A stretch of 64,000 bases of DNA from Floccularia luteovirens (lineage: Eukaryota; Basidiomycota; Agaricomycetes; Agaricales; Squamanitaceae), in NCBI GenBank assembly GCA_009739215.1, contig VSJF01000010.1:930001-994000 (forward strand), written 5' to 3'. A program made the position numbers and the translations under genes. Positions 35,144 to 47,811 of the stretch are shown here, one piece after another (positions within the stretch are counted from its first letter, which is position 1; each line of letters opens with the position of its first letter). The notes below the pieces were generated by a model. The model made no database searches. It had not been told where the DNA came from and worked only from the letters and a program-made list of their open reading frames with translations.

Positions 35144-35806
35144 ATGGTCAACATCCCAAAGTATGTTGTAATCTACCTATAATCTCTTGAATTGATTGAC
35201 TGACAGCTGGACTCCACCAGAACAAGGAGAACCTGTGAGTAACCCGCTAATATTGCAAGAAGGAGCCTGGAATTTTCTGCATAGATTGCAAAGGAAAGAC
35301 ATGCAAAAAGCACACGTACGTTGGGCTCTCTCTAATCAGCAAACGTTATCTCTGATATGTATTTAATATGTTAGCCCACACAAGGTAACACAATATAAGA
35401 AGGGCAAAGATTCCTTGTTTGTGCAAGGGAAACGTCGTTACGACCGCAAACAGTCAGGTTATGGTGGTCAGACCAAGCCTGTTTTCCACAAAAAGGTGAA
35501 TCATACGTTTTATGTTTTCTTGATCTGATTGACCATACTTCGATCACCATATCTAGGCGAAAACAACAAAGAAAGTTGTGCTGCGGCTGGAATGTACTGT
35601 ATGCAAATACAAAATGCAGCTATCGCTGAAGCGTTGCAAGCAGTATGTGTGCGATTGTATATATAAACTATTGAGTCTAATTTTTATCTCCAAAGTTTCG
35701 AACTTGGTGGCGAGAAGAAGACAAAAGGAGCTGCTCTCACTTTCGTAAGTCATATATACCGATGTATGTAGTCACGACTTACTGACAAAATTATTACGTC
35801 TAGTAA
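35144..35806 (+). CDS. 60S ribosomal protein eL42 (L44/L36A)
   Basis: Small zinc-ribbon protein of the large subunit near the tRNA exit site. Seven exons (35144-35160, 35221-35234, 35285-35315, 35375-35495, 35557-35642, 35696-35744, 35804-35806) give 106 residues. Key parts are [40 protein letters not shown] and [20 protein letters not shown]; the CxxC pairs form the zinc ribbon. Residue 56 is Pro (KPVFHKK), the form associated with cycloheximide sensitivity in yeasts. The structure is notable: exon 2 is a 14-nt microexon, and the stop codon alone lies in the last exon. High intron density is usual for ribosomal protein genes in basidiomycetes. Confidence 0.97.
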
Positions 35807-36759
35807 ATATCCTATATGCTGCCTCTATGTGCTTTTCTGTACTCCATGCCAAATAAAACTTGCATGCCGCCATGAAGATTCATATCTCAGGAGCAAGTGC
35901 TTGATTCCAAAAAAGAAATTCTGAGTCACCGAACGTACTGTTCCGGTTCAAAAATCACCGTATTTATTATCATCCAACCTACTGACTCTGAGAGGAGTTC
36001 CATGAGGATCAAATATTGTATGTTAGCCCGATGCACTGATAGTTGATACTATTACATATCTCCCACGCTGATTAGAAAAATGCGGTCAGGCTTTCCTAAT
36101 CCCTTCCTAGCTTTCCGTCAATCTCGGGGACGGCATTTCATAATTTTACTCCTCAACAAAGAAGAGAGTCAGTGTGACTTTCAGATGGTCATGATGCTGA
36201 TTCTGGTTACATCAACGGCATTTTTTAAATGTGATTGATAGAAATGTATGATTGTAGAGACTGCCACCGAAGTGATGCCTGCCAGCCTGGGCCTGAGGCC
36301 GAGGAGACACATTTCTTGGTTTGCTTGCTTTGAATAATTAACTTGTGTCCATGAACAGCTGATTGTTATATTTTTATAATTTGTTTCCTAACTTATCACT
36401 CCAAAAGCGGGTCGCCTGACTACACGTTTCTCCAAGCTACTTTAACTCCATACAACTGTGGCAGTATATACAGGAAAACTATCTAACGACCTCAATAATT
36501 TGCGATCAAAACAAATTAAATGTAACGGTTCTTAGACAAAATCGGCTACAGTGATTACAATCTTTCTACTGCGCACTTTATAATGAAAGGTCATGATAAG
36601 AACTGCGTAGGTTCATTTCTAGTGGCTCCGTTACCAACTGATGACATGACTAGTAGGGCGCTTAACTTGGAACTTCTATAAGTAACAGCATGAGGCGCAG
36701 ACTATTTACATAAGGCGCTTGAGTCATTTCATGCTGTTGTCCGCTTCGCCCTCCCATCT
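35807..36759. other. Interval between eL42 and GNAT gene
   Basis: About 950 bases, AT-rich, with no open frame that looks coding. Includes the eL42 3' flank and the GNAT promoter. A CATTTCATG..CCGCTTCGCCCTCCC pyrimidine-rich stretch precedes the next start. No RNA gene recognised. Confidence 0.5.
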
Positions 36760-37990
36760 ATGTCTTCTATCTCAACAAACGTTCGCCTGTCTGGCGGTCT
36801 CACTGGGCAGGATGAACACTTGCATGCACTAGAGCAGCTGTTTGAGCAGCTCCAAGTTGCAACAGTAGATGCTGGTGACCCCACAATTGACTTACTCACT
36901 TTTGCCGATACCGTCTACTACTTTGGTGTGATTTTGAAAGAAAAACTCCCAGTTTCAGGGGAAAATGATGTACTCGGTATTGGAATAGGCTCATCATCTG
37001 ACGATATGTATTATCCTCAGGAGGTAGGTGAATTGAATCGTGAAATTTTGTTTTAATCTCACTATGTTATTTACGCTCAGCCACCACAAGTTAGAGAAAA
37101 TCCTATTGGCATCATATATCTCAACGCTTCACAAAGAGGTCCCAGTGACTCGTTACACTTTGGAGAGCTTAGAATAGGCTTAATAATTCATCCCGAATAC
37201 CGCCAACAAGGCTGTGCAAGACGTGCTATTGAACTGGCTCTAGAAATCGCCTTTGCAGATGCAAGGTGCCACCGTGTACAGGCGCTTATCCAAGACCGTT
37301 GGTCTCAGGTTCAGGCTTTAAATCTCTTTACCAAGATGTATGTTTGTTTATTATCATATGACATTTTTAGAAAACTATAATCTAATTCTTGTCTCTAGGG
37401 GTTTTGAATATGAAGGCACGCGTCGCCGTGCATTTTTTGGATCTTTCGATCAGGAGTGGAAGGATGCAACATACATGGCTATAATGGCCACAGATTGGGC
37501 TCTGTATCATATTCGCAGCGCACCTTCCAAGACTCTCTGGGACGAAATGTTCTACCGGCACCAGCGGGAACGAGAAGATCTCCTCAGAAGCGAGCAAAGA
37601 ACTGCCATGGAGACCATCTATCCCGATCAGGAAGTCAGTGAGGTCCCTCAACTTGTGACTACCCCGCCTATCAAGCGGACAAACAAGAGCCATACTGGGA
37701 AGATGCCATCTGATGCTTATGATGGTGGCATCTCTTCATCTGAGGCAGACAGTGAAATGGATACTGAAACCGAAACCGAAACTGAGAATGAGGCTGATGA
37801 TGATTTCGTCCGAGCCCAACCACCCCTATTCCCTGATGACCCACAACCAACTGTAAGAGCACCCAGTCCAAGTCTGCCTCCCCCAGACTCGCCCACCATT
37901 GGCTACGAGACTTCAACTTCAACTATATCTGATTGGGATTTGGTGGAGTCTGCTGATAGCAGTGGCTATAGCACATCCACATCCATTTGA
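36760..37990 (+). CDS. GNAT-family N-acetyltransferase, unknown substrate
   Basis: Three exons (36760-37023, 37081-37337, 37399-37990) keep phase for 370 residues. The acetyltransferase fold shows PIGIIYLNASQ (beta strand), GLIIHPEYRQQGCARRAIEL (acetyl-CoA pyrophosphate loop, Q/RxxGxA type), and the closing ALNLFTKMGFEYEGTRRRAFF. The region after about residue 200 is an acidic, Ser/Thr-rich tail (SEADSEMDTETETETENEAD) of low complexity. It is not a histone-type GCN5 enzyme by any sign I can see. Small molecule or protein substrates are both possible. It lies tail-to-tail with LYS2. Confidence 0.85.
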
Positions 37991-38266
37991 ATTCAATTTA
38001 TCTGTACTCTGCAAGCAGTTCCTCAATACCAGACACGGCTCCTTTCTACATTTCTCAATTTGTTGTACATGCTACACACGCGTAAAAGTAAAATTTCATA
38101 CACTTGTTTTTGCTGTATTAAAAGTTTTAGTATTTGAAATTTTATCTTTCATTGTATGTAAAAAGAAACATGATCACTCTATACATGTGTACTTTATACA
38201 GTAGCGTTTAAGGGTGGATAGTAACCATTTTATTGTTTCGCTTTCAAGCATTTTATTTTTGGAACG

Positions 38267-41200
38267 TCACATTCCACTACGTCCAGCAGCTTTGGTTATC
38301 CCAACCTGCAACTTGGGAAGGGCCTGTTGAGGTGAAGCCATGGAAGGAGGTGGTAAAAATCCCGTGTGAACAAGCCAAGCAAGATACATCCCCAATAGTT
38401 CGTCGTCAACCGTTTGCATTGTTCTTCCTTCGTATTGTTTTAACAGCGAGATCGTATTATGATCGTCCAGTTCCGGTGCCTTGGTACTGGTCGGCAGATC
38501 ATCAAGAACGAAATGAAGGAGCGGGAATAAAGCATTGTCCTGAGTTTCCATTACATGTTGTTCCAATTTTCTACGCCACACCACGTATTCACAGGATTCA
38601 GTCGGAAATCCATATAATGCTAATGAGGACAATAGTTTGTTGAAAGTGGGAAGTGGGCGGGCAATGATATGAAGGACTGATAGGGGTACATTTGGTAGTG
38701 GAGATACCGCTGCTAGTGCGGTACAAAGAGCAACATGATCCACAGGAACCATGTTAATCGTATTGTTAATATCAGGAACGAGTCCCAGCTGTAAGCAACC
38801 CTTGACCATCCTCCAGATAAAGTCATCGGTATTTGTGACTAGCAAAATGAGAATTATCAGTGGAAACAATCAAAAAAATTCATTAATTGAATTACCAGCA
38901 GTGCGAGAATCACCAACCACATATCCGGGTCGTATAATATGCCCCTTCAAGCCCCTTCGACCTGCTTCGAACAGTAATTTTTCGGAAACCCATTTTGTCT
39001 GGCCATAGCCAGTTTTCAAAGATGTCCTAGCGCCTTCTAGGTCGTCACTTTCAGGGACTCCATGATATTGTGAATTTCCTAGCGTAAGGGACTCCGAGAG
39101 CTTGACATAATGTTCGGTGTCAATAGCGGATGTTGATGAGACAAAAACCAAAGACTTGGGCTTATGAGATGACACAAGGTTGATGGCAGTAAGTGTAGAT
39201 ATAACATTTGCCGCACGGAGCCTTTCATAAGGATATACCCAATGTACCTGAGATTGATAAGAGTGATGATTATGAAAGGTCGCCGGGCGATGGTAATATA
39301 CGTACGAATGCACCGTTGTGGACTACAACATCAGCCTCGCTGGCAATTCGGTTCCAGACATCTTCTCCCAAACCAAATGATTCTAAGCTGAGGTCTCCAA
39401 CCACAACCTCAATCCGCCTTGTCGGTAACCCATTCATTATCCCAGACACCACGATCCTGAGAACCTTCCTTCAATCGTTGTATTCCCTGTTCGGCATTAG
39501 ATGCACGAACAAGACAGGTAACCCTGTCGACTTTATCAACTCTAGACAACAAATCCTTGAGTATGAATGCCCCAAGGAACCCAGTAGCCCCAGTGAGGAA
39601 AACAGTAAGACGGCGATTGGAAAAATCGGTAGGAGAGTGATAAGAAGGTTTCAGTCGGCCTAACAAAGACGTATAATCATCACCATAGCTGATGGACGCT
39701 GTACCATCTCCTTTTGTCCCTTGACTAGTAGTACCTGGGGATTTTTCGAACTGTAAACCCAGATCTGCGCTGCGGAGGGCATCAACAGCACCAACCAATC
39801 CTTTAATAGTTGGTTGCTCGAAGATAAGACCTAAAGGAGCATCTATTACAAAAACTTTTCGGATTTCAAATATGAGGCGTGTGGCCAGGATTGAATGACC
39901 GCCGAGGTCGAAGAAGCTTTCATCAGTGGGTATTGGTTTCGGAGCATTTGGTAGTATCATCTCCCAGATATTCTGCATCGTCTCTTCCGTAGAGCTGATC
40001 CCCTGTTGCTTAGCTGGCACACTTGTAAATGTTGCCTGAGCTGTATCAGGGAAAGGAAGGGCAGGCTTGTCGATCTTTCCGTTGGGATTAAGAGGCATGC
40101 GCATTAATGGCACAAAAACTGGAATATAAAGTAACTGAGAACATCGTTTAAGAAGCGATTCATAAGATTCTTACGCGTCGGTATACTATAGGAAGGAAGC
40201 TTCTTCCTCAAATAATCTCGGATGTCTTTAATGAGTCGTCTATACTTCCTGATACCGTATTCTGGTCCTTTGTGTTCATCACTACCTGGAATATCGCTTG
40301 CAAAACCGTCCAGTGTTGTTCCCGTTAGGGGAACGAAGTAGCTCACGAGGATCTTCTCTTCATCTTTGTCCCTTCGTACAAGTGTTACGTTCTCTCTAAT
40401 AAGTGGATGTTGACTCAAGTGAGTGTCTATTTCACCAAGCTCAATACGGAAACCACGAATTTTAACTTGGTCGTCGGCGCGTCCAGTGCATTCAACGATG
40501 CCATTCGGAAGGTATCGACCAAGGTCACCAGACCTGTACATTCGGTCTCGAATCCCTTTCCAGTATTTTGCCTCTGGTCGTGCAATGCCATTTTCAGGGT
40601 CCAGTAGCGTATCTTTCCTATGTGGAACACCCGTTGAGAACCAGTTCGCTACGAATTTTTCAGTAGTGGCTTCAGGGTCTAGGTAGCCTTCCGCCAGTCC
40701 CCCAGAACGTACGTAGATCTCTCCGACCTCTCCGATAGCACATGGGATACTCTTGTCGTTTCTATTGACCACCAAGAGTTGGACATCTATCATACCCTCC
40801 CCAGCAGGCATGATGTCCTTTTGCATTGCCAAGAATGTCGAGTCCTCAGAGACGGATGGAATGGCGAAGTAAGATACTGCCCTTTGAGTTTCTGTGGTTC
40901 CATACATATTGATGATGCGCACATTCGCGGCGAGTGATTGCAAGCGCAAACAATCTCGTTTCGTTAACACGTCTCCAACAAAAAATGCATTCAACAGTGA
41001 AGGAATTTGACGTGTCGCCTGTGCAGAGAGGAGTTGGCCCATAGCTGGAGTAAGGTGTGTCACCGTAACTTTGCTATCTGCCATCCACTCAGCAAGGCGA
41101 CCAGGTGTACCAATGTCATCTGCTGTTGGAACATGTAACTGCGCCCCGAAAAATAAAGGCGTGAAAACTGAAAGAGGTGTAAGTACCATAAAATACGGAG

Positions 41201-42814
41201 AAGAGCTTGCACAAACTGTCGCGTTGTATTGGATCATGAGCTATACCACTAAGCATCGTAAAATTGGATTGTTCACTAAGGCCAAACCTTTCACCCATCC
41301 AGGGAAAGAAATGAGTCAGACTGAAATGTCTTCCCCTGACACCTTTCGGAATACCAGTGCTACCGCTTGTGAAAGACAATGTTCCAACACTGTCAGGTCC
41401 AAGAGTCACATCTGGGTCTGTATCCTGCAAGTGCGCTTGTTTTTCTAACACATCTGCTCCGCCACTATTACTGCCACCTGAAAGTGTACCATCCACAGAA
41501 ATGGCTAATGCGGGAACCTCCACGCGTATGTCAAGTTCGGTTGACATGAATTCTCTGACGGAAGAATTGATGGTCCCTGCACCTTTCAAAACGACCAAAC
41601 CGCGGGGTTGGGCGACCCGGAGATATATGATTTGACGAGATGGGGGATATGCAGGATCTAGGTTGTCCAGGATTCAGAAAGGGTAGTATTCTATGCCATC
41701 ATGAGGACCAAACAGACCTATCACAGAGAATGTAGCCCCAGCTTTGAGAACTGCCATCACTGCTGACGACAAGATCTACGCTGCGATGCGCATATACCAT
41801 GACCACTTCTTCTCTTTGAATTCCACCCTCGACTAGGTGGTGCGCCAAAATATTTGCAGCGCGCAGGATCATACCATATGTATACATGACCTGGGTTTGT
41901 GGTTCCATCAAGGAATCAGAAGGAATACTTTGTATTATACAGGGCCGATCAGGGTGTTCGCGAGCATTTCGGGAAAACACGTCTGTTATTGCACCTTTCC
42001 AACCACACCAATCAAGGTCACCGACGGGATTAGGCAATTTGGCCTTTTGCGAAGGCGTCAATAAAGGCACCGAACCCACAGGCGCAAGGGGATTGGATGC
42101 AACCTGGCGCAAAAAAATGGATAGCTGATCTATAATTGATGAGATGCGAATCGGAGTGAATAAAAGAGAGTTATATAGAATCCGCAAGGAAAGACGAGGG
42201 GCGAGGGATGCACGAGTAGTTACCGGTGGACGAGTGACGAAGATGGTTAGATCTGAGGTTAGACTGGTGGATCGCAAGAAGTTTTCCTTCGGTTCGTCTG
42301 TTTCATCAAAAAAGCGTACACGGAAGAGCGGCGCTTCTACACCTTCCTCCTTGCCCTTTCCCAAGGCTCGGGTAAGGACATCGAATGGGACCGCGTCTGT
42401 CTCAGCTTCTGCCTCCACTTGTTGAACTCGCCTGACAACGGCCCAGTAGGGATCTGTTGCATCCACGGACAAGCGCAATACTAGGGGTTCTCTGGCCGAA
42501 GCAGATGATGACCCGATAACAATGTCAATATCTCCGGTGTATCGATGGAGAAGCACAACGAATGCAGCTAAGAGTAGATGAAATGCAGACGGCCGCTTGT
42601 TTTCCAGAGTATCTTCATCCTCGTCGTTTTCATCATTCTCATTGTAGAGCGCTAGCTTCAGTAGGCTGAGAGAAGTCTGTTCAGACAATTGTGCAAGGTG
42701 TGCTGCCTCTACCAGTTTATTCGCTCCAGTGGGTCTTGGATAATCGGTAGGCAATGAGATAGATGGAGTGCTTTGAAGCCTAGATAAGACCCTCTCGAGG
42801 CGTCCGTCCTCCAT
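38267..42814 (-). CDS. LYS2: L-2-aminoadipate reductase LYS2 (with two frame offsets)
   Basis: LYS2 activates alpha-aminoadipate with ATP, loads it on a carrier domain and reduces it with NADPH to the semialdehyde in fungal lysine synthesis. From the N-terminus ([14 protein letters not shown]), the order is a condensation-like region, an adenylation domain ([48 protein letters not shown]), a carrier site ([14 protein letters not shown]; Ser carries phosphopantetheine) and a reductase domain ([19 protein letters not shown], catalytic GYGQTK). There are five introns, near 41700-41645, 41220-41171, 40170-40115, 39304-39247 and 38898-38840. Two +1 offsets interrupt conserved coding sequence: near 41764 (VDLVV then [12 protein letters not shown]) and near 39417 (WVTDK then [10 protein letters not shown]). 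The gene is otherwise complete. Either the assembly holds two extra bases or this copy is defective. Confidence 0.94.
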
Positions 42815-43353
42815 TTTTTTTGGTTGTTACAGTAGTTGTAAAGTTAACTTAACTTACATGACTCGAAAGTTGATTGAATGTTCTGCCAATTAATTTCAAA
42901 ATTTCTATCACGTGACACTTGATCTGATCTAAAGATCATCGCAAAGTGCAGGTCACTTGCAGACTACTTGAGTACGTAACCTCAAAAACATTTGGTTCGG
43001 TTTGATTTGCGATATTACACAAGGACGTTTCGCAGAACCACAATCTGTTCATTTTGATGTAACAATATATCTGACCACTTCGCTGGGACAGATAATGAGC
43101 TCCTCGGACGTTACAAAACATGGGATTGAATTGCCAAAATGTGGGGTTGCCTTACCGGGTTTATGGGTTTTAAAGCTGCGATATGTTACTTGTATCGGCC
43201 CGTGAAGATTATGAAAATATAGATACACCCGCTGACCACTCCCTACTGAAAATTTATTATTTATAGATAAAGGACATCTTGAAGTTGTTGAATTGTTTAA
43301 CCCTGACTTTTTCTCCCGTCATCATAGATCATCACCATTTTCTATATCGCAGT
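42815..43353. promoter_or_regulatory. Divergent intergenic region LYS2 / alcohol dehydrogenase
   Basis: 539 bases separate the two start codons. The spacer holds several palindrome-like bits (GATCTGATCTAAAGATC near 42922-42938) but no site I can name with confidence. A 67-codon plus-strand frame inside (43002-43205) shows no domain and is left out. Confidence 0.4.
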
Positions 43354-44939
43354 ATGTCACCAAGAATGGACGCAGTCTGCTATCATGCCGTGAGATCACT
43401 ATTATTTGGACATCTGTAATTCCTGATCTTATTCCTTATAGCCTCACCAACTTGAAATTTTGACAACAACAATCCCTACTATTGCTGATGACCAGGTTCT
43501 GATCAAAGGTGTGTTTGCCGTCGAAAAGAATCATCCGCCACAACTTATGAGGACATCCAGTGAGATGTTGCGGTATTTGTGGTACTGATCATCACTTGGC
43601 AGAGGTTGATCTCTCCAGATGACGAATCTGTTTATCGGTAAAACTAATTTTGCAGGGAGAATTTCTTGCAAGATTTCCAGTATGTCGTTTTAATTCTACA
43701 CAAAGCATTCCTGCTCCTACCTTTCAAAGCTTATACCAGGTCACGAAATAGTCGGTGAGATCTCGCAACTCGGTAAATCAGTGAAAGACTTGGCGGTTGG
43801 TGATCGCTGCGTTGTGGATCCCACTGTGCAAGTGAGCACTCCAATTATACTATGATGTGGTCAAGTCAGAGCTGACATATGTGAATAGTGCGATTCATGC
43901 CTTTATTGTCGCAGAGACCAGTACGTTTTGTGCGAGAATTTTGAAAGCCTTGGAGCAACAATAGCTGGTGGTTTCGCGGAGTATGTGGCCGTGTAGGTGA
44001 CCATAAATTGATTAAAGTCGTTTTCTAATATTCCAAGGGTAGCCAGAGCAAAAAAGTGTACAAGATCCACAATTTAACAGATGAAGAGGCAACGCTTGTT
44101 GAGCCCACTGCATGTGCGATACACGGTCTCGATAAGCTCAATCCTTCTGTCGGGTTTGAAGCACTTGTCCTTGGCGCGGGTCCTACAGGTTTGTTGATCT
44201 CGATCCCCGATTTAATCTAATCATTATAACAGTTTAATAATACACGTGCATGGTTTTTCAGGTTTGATTCTCGCCCAGTTATTAAAACTCAACGGCGCAC
44301 AGAAAGTCGTCATTGCAGCGCACAAAGGTATAAAAACTGAGGTTGCAAAGCGTTTGAATGCTGGTGACGAGTATATCGAAATTGAGAGGCAAAATTCAGA
44401 AGCCCAATGGGCTGCTTTGCATCAGACCTACCCTCATGGTTTCGATGTTGTGGTATGTTCTTTTGGTCGTTTACAAACCTTGAAAGCTCATTTGCTTCAT
44501 TCCAAGATCGAAGCAACGGGCTCCGAGTCGGTCGCAAACGATTCCATAAACTTTGTGCGACGAGGCGGAAGTCTCATGATATATGGCGTTTATGCAGATA
44601 ATATGAGAGTACACTGGTCTCCAGCAAAAATATTTGGGGACGAAATCAAGGTAGTTCTATTGCCCATCTTTATGTTTCAATGTGCACATCTTCAAACCTT
44701 ATCAGATTATCGGGTCGTTTGCACAGACTCATTGTTTTTCCCGGGCTGTTGCATATCTAGATAGCGGTAAAATCAACGTCAAAGGAATGGTAAGAATAAC
44801 ACTTTTTTGGCAACTTTTCCTTGCTGACTAGATTACCTTGCAGGTTACTGATCGCTTTTTGATCAAGGACTACCAGAAGGCTCTAGATAAAATGAACAGT
44901 AAGACAGCATGTAAGGTTGTTGTTAAAACCGCACTTTAG
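43354..44939 (+). CDS. Zinc-dependent medium-chain alcohol/polyol dehydrogenase
   Basis: Member of the MDR superfamily. It oxidises an alcohol with NAD(P); the fold resembles sorbitol/arabinitol-type enzymes. The start is ATG 43354 (or the Met four codons later, MDAVCYHA). Catalytic-zinc residues appear in [16 protein letters not shown] and PGHEIVGEI. The structural-zinc cysteines are in [18 protein letters not shown]. The nucleotide fold starts at [15 protein letters not shown]. Further landmarks are [45 protein letters not shown] and the end [12 protein letters not shown]. At least nine short introns, including a very short early exon ([13 protein letters not shown]), all keep phase. The end is 65 bases from the ENP2 stop on the other strand. 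The substrate cannot be decided. Confidence 0.9.
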
Positions 44940-45004
44940 GGGGGAGAAATACATCCCATTGAAAAAATAATAATAGTAGTAGATACTCTACATATTATTA
45001 TTAG

Positions 45005-47473
45005 TTACATCTTTCTAAACACATTCTTACTCCCGCTTCTAACAACTTTTCTCCTATGTGTCCTGCCAGATCTTTCAAATTCATTACTTTCAATTGGGGC
45101 TTCTCCACCTCTTTCCATACCCGCACCAAATGTTTCCACGCCTTTCTTTCTGGTTTTGTTGTTGGTCTTTCCACCCCTTTCACCCCTGACTTCTTCCTTC
45201 TTACTGGATTCGGGTATCCAGCTAATCTCCATAGCCCCATCTTCGCCACGACTATCATTTCTCACCCCGATAGATAAGCTCGATTGTTTTCGCTGACCAA
45301 ACGTAGCATTCTTTTGCGTAGACTGGGTTCCACTGCCTTCGCCCCAAGGATGCATGGGGACCAAATTAACTTTCGCAGCCCGGTTAGCTGCGCGATCACG
45401 CTCATAAGCTGCTTTGACAAGGGAGTTCTTCTGACCGGGCCTTGTTCGAGGATCATAATTAGTAAGATCTTGATAATAATACCAATAAGTTCCATGACCA
45501 TTAATGACGGGATTGGGAAAACTTACCACCGGCATCGCTACTATCACTAGTGTTGCTTTCAGAATCGCTTTCACTTTCGCTATGCGAGTCTGACGAGGCT
45601 CTATCACTTTCTTCTTCCTCCACAGCAGTTTTGCCGCTCCTCTGTGCCGCCGTTGAAGGGTTCAAGAGAGCAAATTCTCTACTGTTTTCATCAATAGCAA
45701 ACTCTGGATTTTCAAACACAGCAGAGAAACGAGGGTCTTGAAGGATAGTGGGCTGCTTGTCTGTCTCGTCTGGTGATTCCTGTCCCACATCGTCTAACTC
45801 TGATTTCCGTTTCCTCTTCCTTTCCTCTCTTTTTTGGGCTTTTTCTTCTTCTTTCAAAATCTTTTCTGCCAATGATTTGTTGACCTTCACACCAGCTTGC
45901 TTCTTCGAACGAATACGCGTGTCTGCTAGCTTTTCTATCTTTTCACGAATTAGTTTCTCCCTATGTTCTGCATAAGCAAATGGATTTGCAATGACGCGAG
46001 CTGTATCATAAAGCTTGAGAGAAATGAAGTATCCATGCATATACGGCTTGAGCGCTGAGGTGCCGACTAGGTGGTCCAAACCCAGGCTGTGATACGACAG
46101 ACATATTCATTAGCTTATCACCAATTCAAATAAGTAGTAAGCATACGTCTTCAATTCCTTTCTCTCCACGAATTTGAAATCTTCATATAACGAGCGAGTC
46201 GTCTGATCTTCCATTTCTTCTGTGATGTTCTCGAGGAAACTTGCCCATTTGGGAGCAGGTCCAAGTTGTGGTATGAAATATGTTGCCATTTGTATCCCTT
46301 CATTCGCCGTTAGTAGTAGGCCGCTACCACGGATATGATGTACATCGTTCAGATCGTTAGCAGGTGTAACAGTTGCAAAGTTGGTGGTTGGCTGGGAATG
46401 AATTCAGCTTGGCTGATAAGGTGTAATAGATACAGACTAACTGAATTACGATCCCATATCTTGATCACTTTCTTGTCCGCACTAAGGACTAGCCCATCAC
46501 TTGTCACACCACCTCCGCGCTCTATCCAGCTCACGGTTGGTATAGGTAAGCCATATCCTTGATCTTTCATTGCAAATGGTTTCGTGGAACGTATGTCATA
46601 TAATAAAACATGCCCTGTCGACGTTCCAATTGCATAGGATAGCCCGTCTGTCCGTGATGAGATTGCTGTGATACCAAGAGTGCTGTCCCCACTTGCCCAT
46701 CCAGATGGTACGATTCGGTTTTTGGGGAGCGACAATATGCCCACCCTTGAACGAGATCGGGGATCCCAGAATTGCACAATGCATTGACCATCAATGCCAA
46801 ATGCTAGCAACTGATGGGTAGGGTTGATGTCAATAGTGTTAACTCCAAGTAATTCTCCTTCTCCATCATCATCTAGTTGAAGGGGAGACATAAAACGGCC
46901 TTGATCGAGGTTCAAGCGGTATATTTCATTCCCCGAAGCGGAAAAGTATGTATCGCAGGAAACAAAGTTATAAGCAAGAGACCTCCCAAATCGCGGGATT
47001 CTCGTTCGGTAGTGTAGTCCACCTTGTGCGTGCAGCTCAATCGTGCGGTCATTTTGTAGGTGTATTGACTTTGTCCAATCATCAGAAAGCATCTATATAT
47101 GCAATCAGTTTCCTCACATCGCCCCCACTTTGCGTGGAATACACAACAACTCACGCACAACAAAGTCGACATTTTCTGCATCTGAGTGTCGCTCAAATTT
47201 TAACGAGAGTTCATGCAGATCCCAAACTCTCATTTGAGGCTTATATGTTCCTGTTGCAATGACATGTTGTCCATCTCGTGTAGTTTTAACACGATTACTG
47301 GCTTCAGGAAATTCAAAACCTTGAATAAGCTCGATAGTTCCTTCCACACGCTCCCTTATCACTCGCTTCCCCTTTGCATTCAGGTTTCGTTTACGGACGA
47401 GCCAGTCAGGTAGAGATGATGATGAGCCTGCAATAGCACCGTTGACGGTATAGACCTTGGCAGTCTCGTTCAT
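45005..47473 (-). CDS. ENP2: Ribosome biogenesis protein ENP2 / NOL10
   Basis: Nucleolar WD40 protein of the 90S pre-ribosome (SSU processome), needed for 18S rRNA maturation. The start is MNETAKVYTVNGAIAG. Conserved blocks are LPDWLVRKRNLNAKGKRVIR, IELIQGFEFPEASNRVKTTR, YKPQMRVWDLHELSLKFERH, LSDDWTKSIHLQNDRTIELH, RIPRFGRSLAYN, SKVIKIWDRN-type blades, PQLGPAPKWASFLENITEEM and LDHLVGTSALKPYMHGYF. The coiled C-terminus has KVNKSLAEKILKEEEKAQKR and the family signature DPRFSAVFENPEFAIDENS. A basic tail ends NVFRKM. Introns split HSDAENVDFV from the next block and lie in the acidic tail. Frame is clean. Confidence 0.93.
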
Positions 47474-47811
47474 TTTATGTTCGTTGTTAGATAAGATAAG
47501 AAATTGTAGGGATTCCGAAATGTGTGCTGGGATTGCATGAGGACAAAGTTGTCGACTTTTTTTTTGAAGATTTTTGTTGTCATGTGACACGCCTGTATCA
47601 GGATATGTGATCACACTCTAGCTAATTATAATTATTCTAATCCAACCGCTATATACTTAGAACTTGTCCAAGTCCATGGAGACACTTAACTATACAACAA
47701 AGATAGTATGCACGATAGCTAGATCTACAAAAGGTAATAATAAATTAGTGAAATGGATCACAAACCACAAAGCATAACAAAACATGACGATAAGCATGAG
47801 TAGAGGGACAA

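Noticed and set aside
39208..39663. 151-codon plus-strand frame
   Set aside because: Shadow of LYS2 on the opposite strand.
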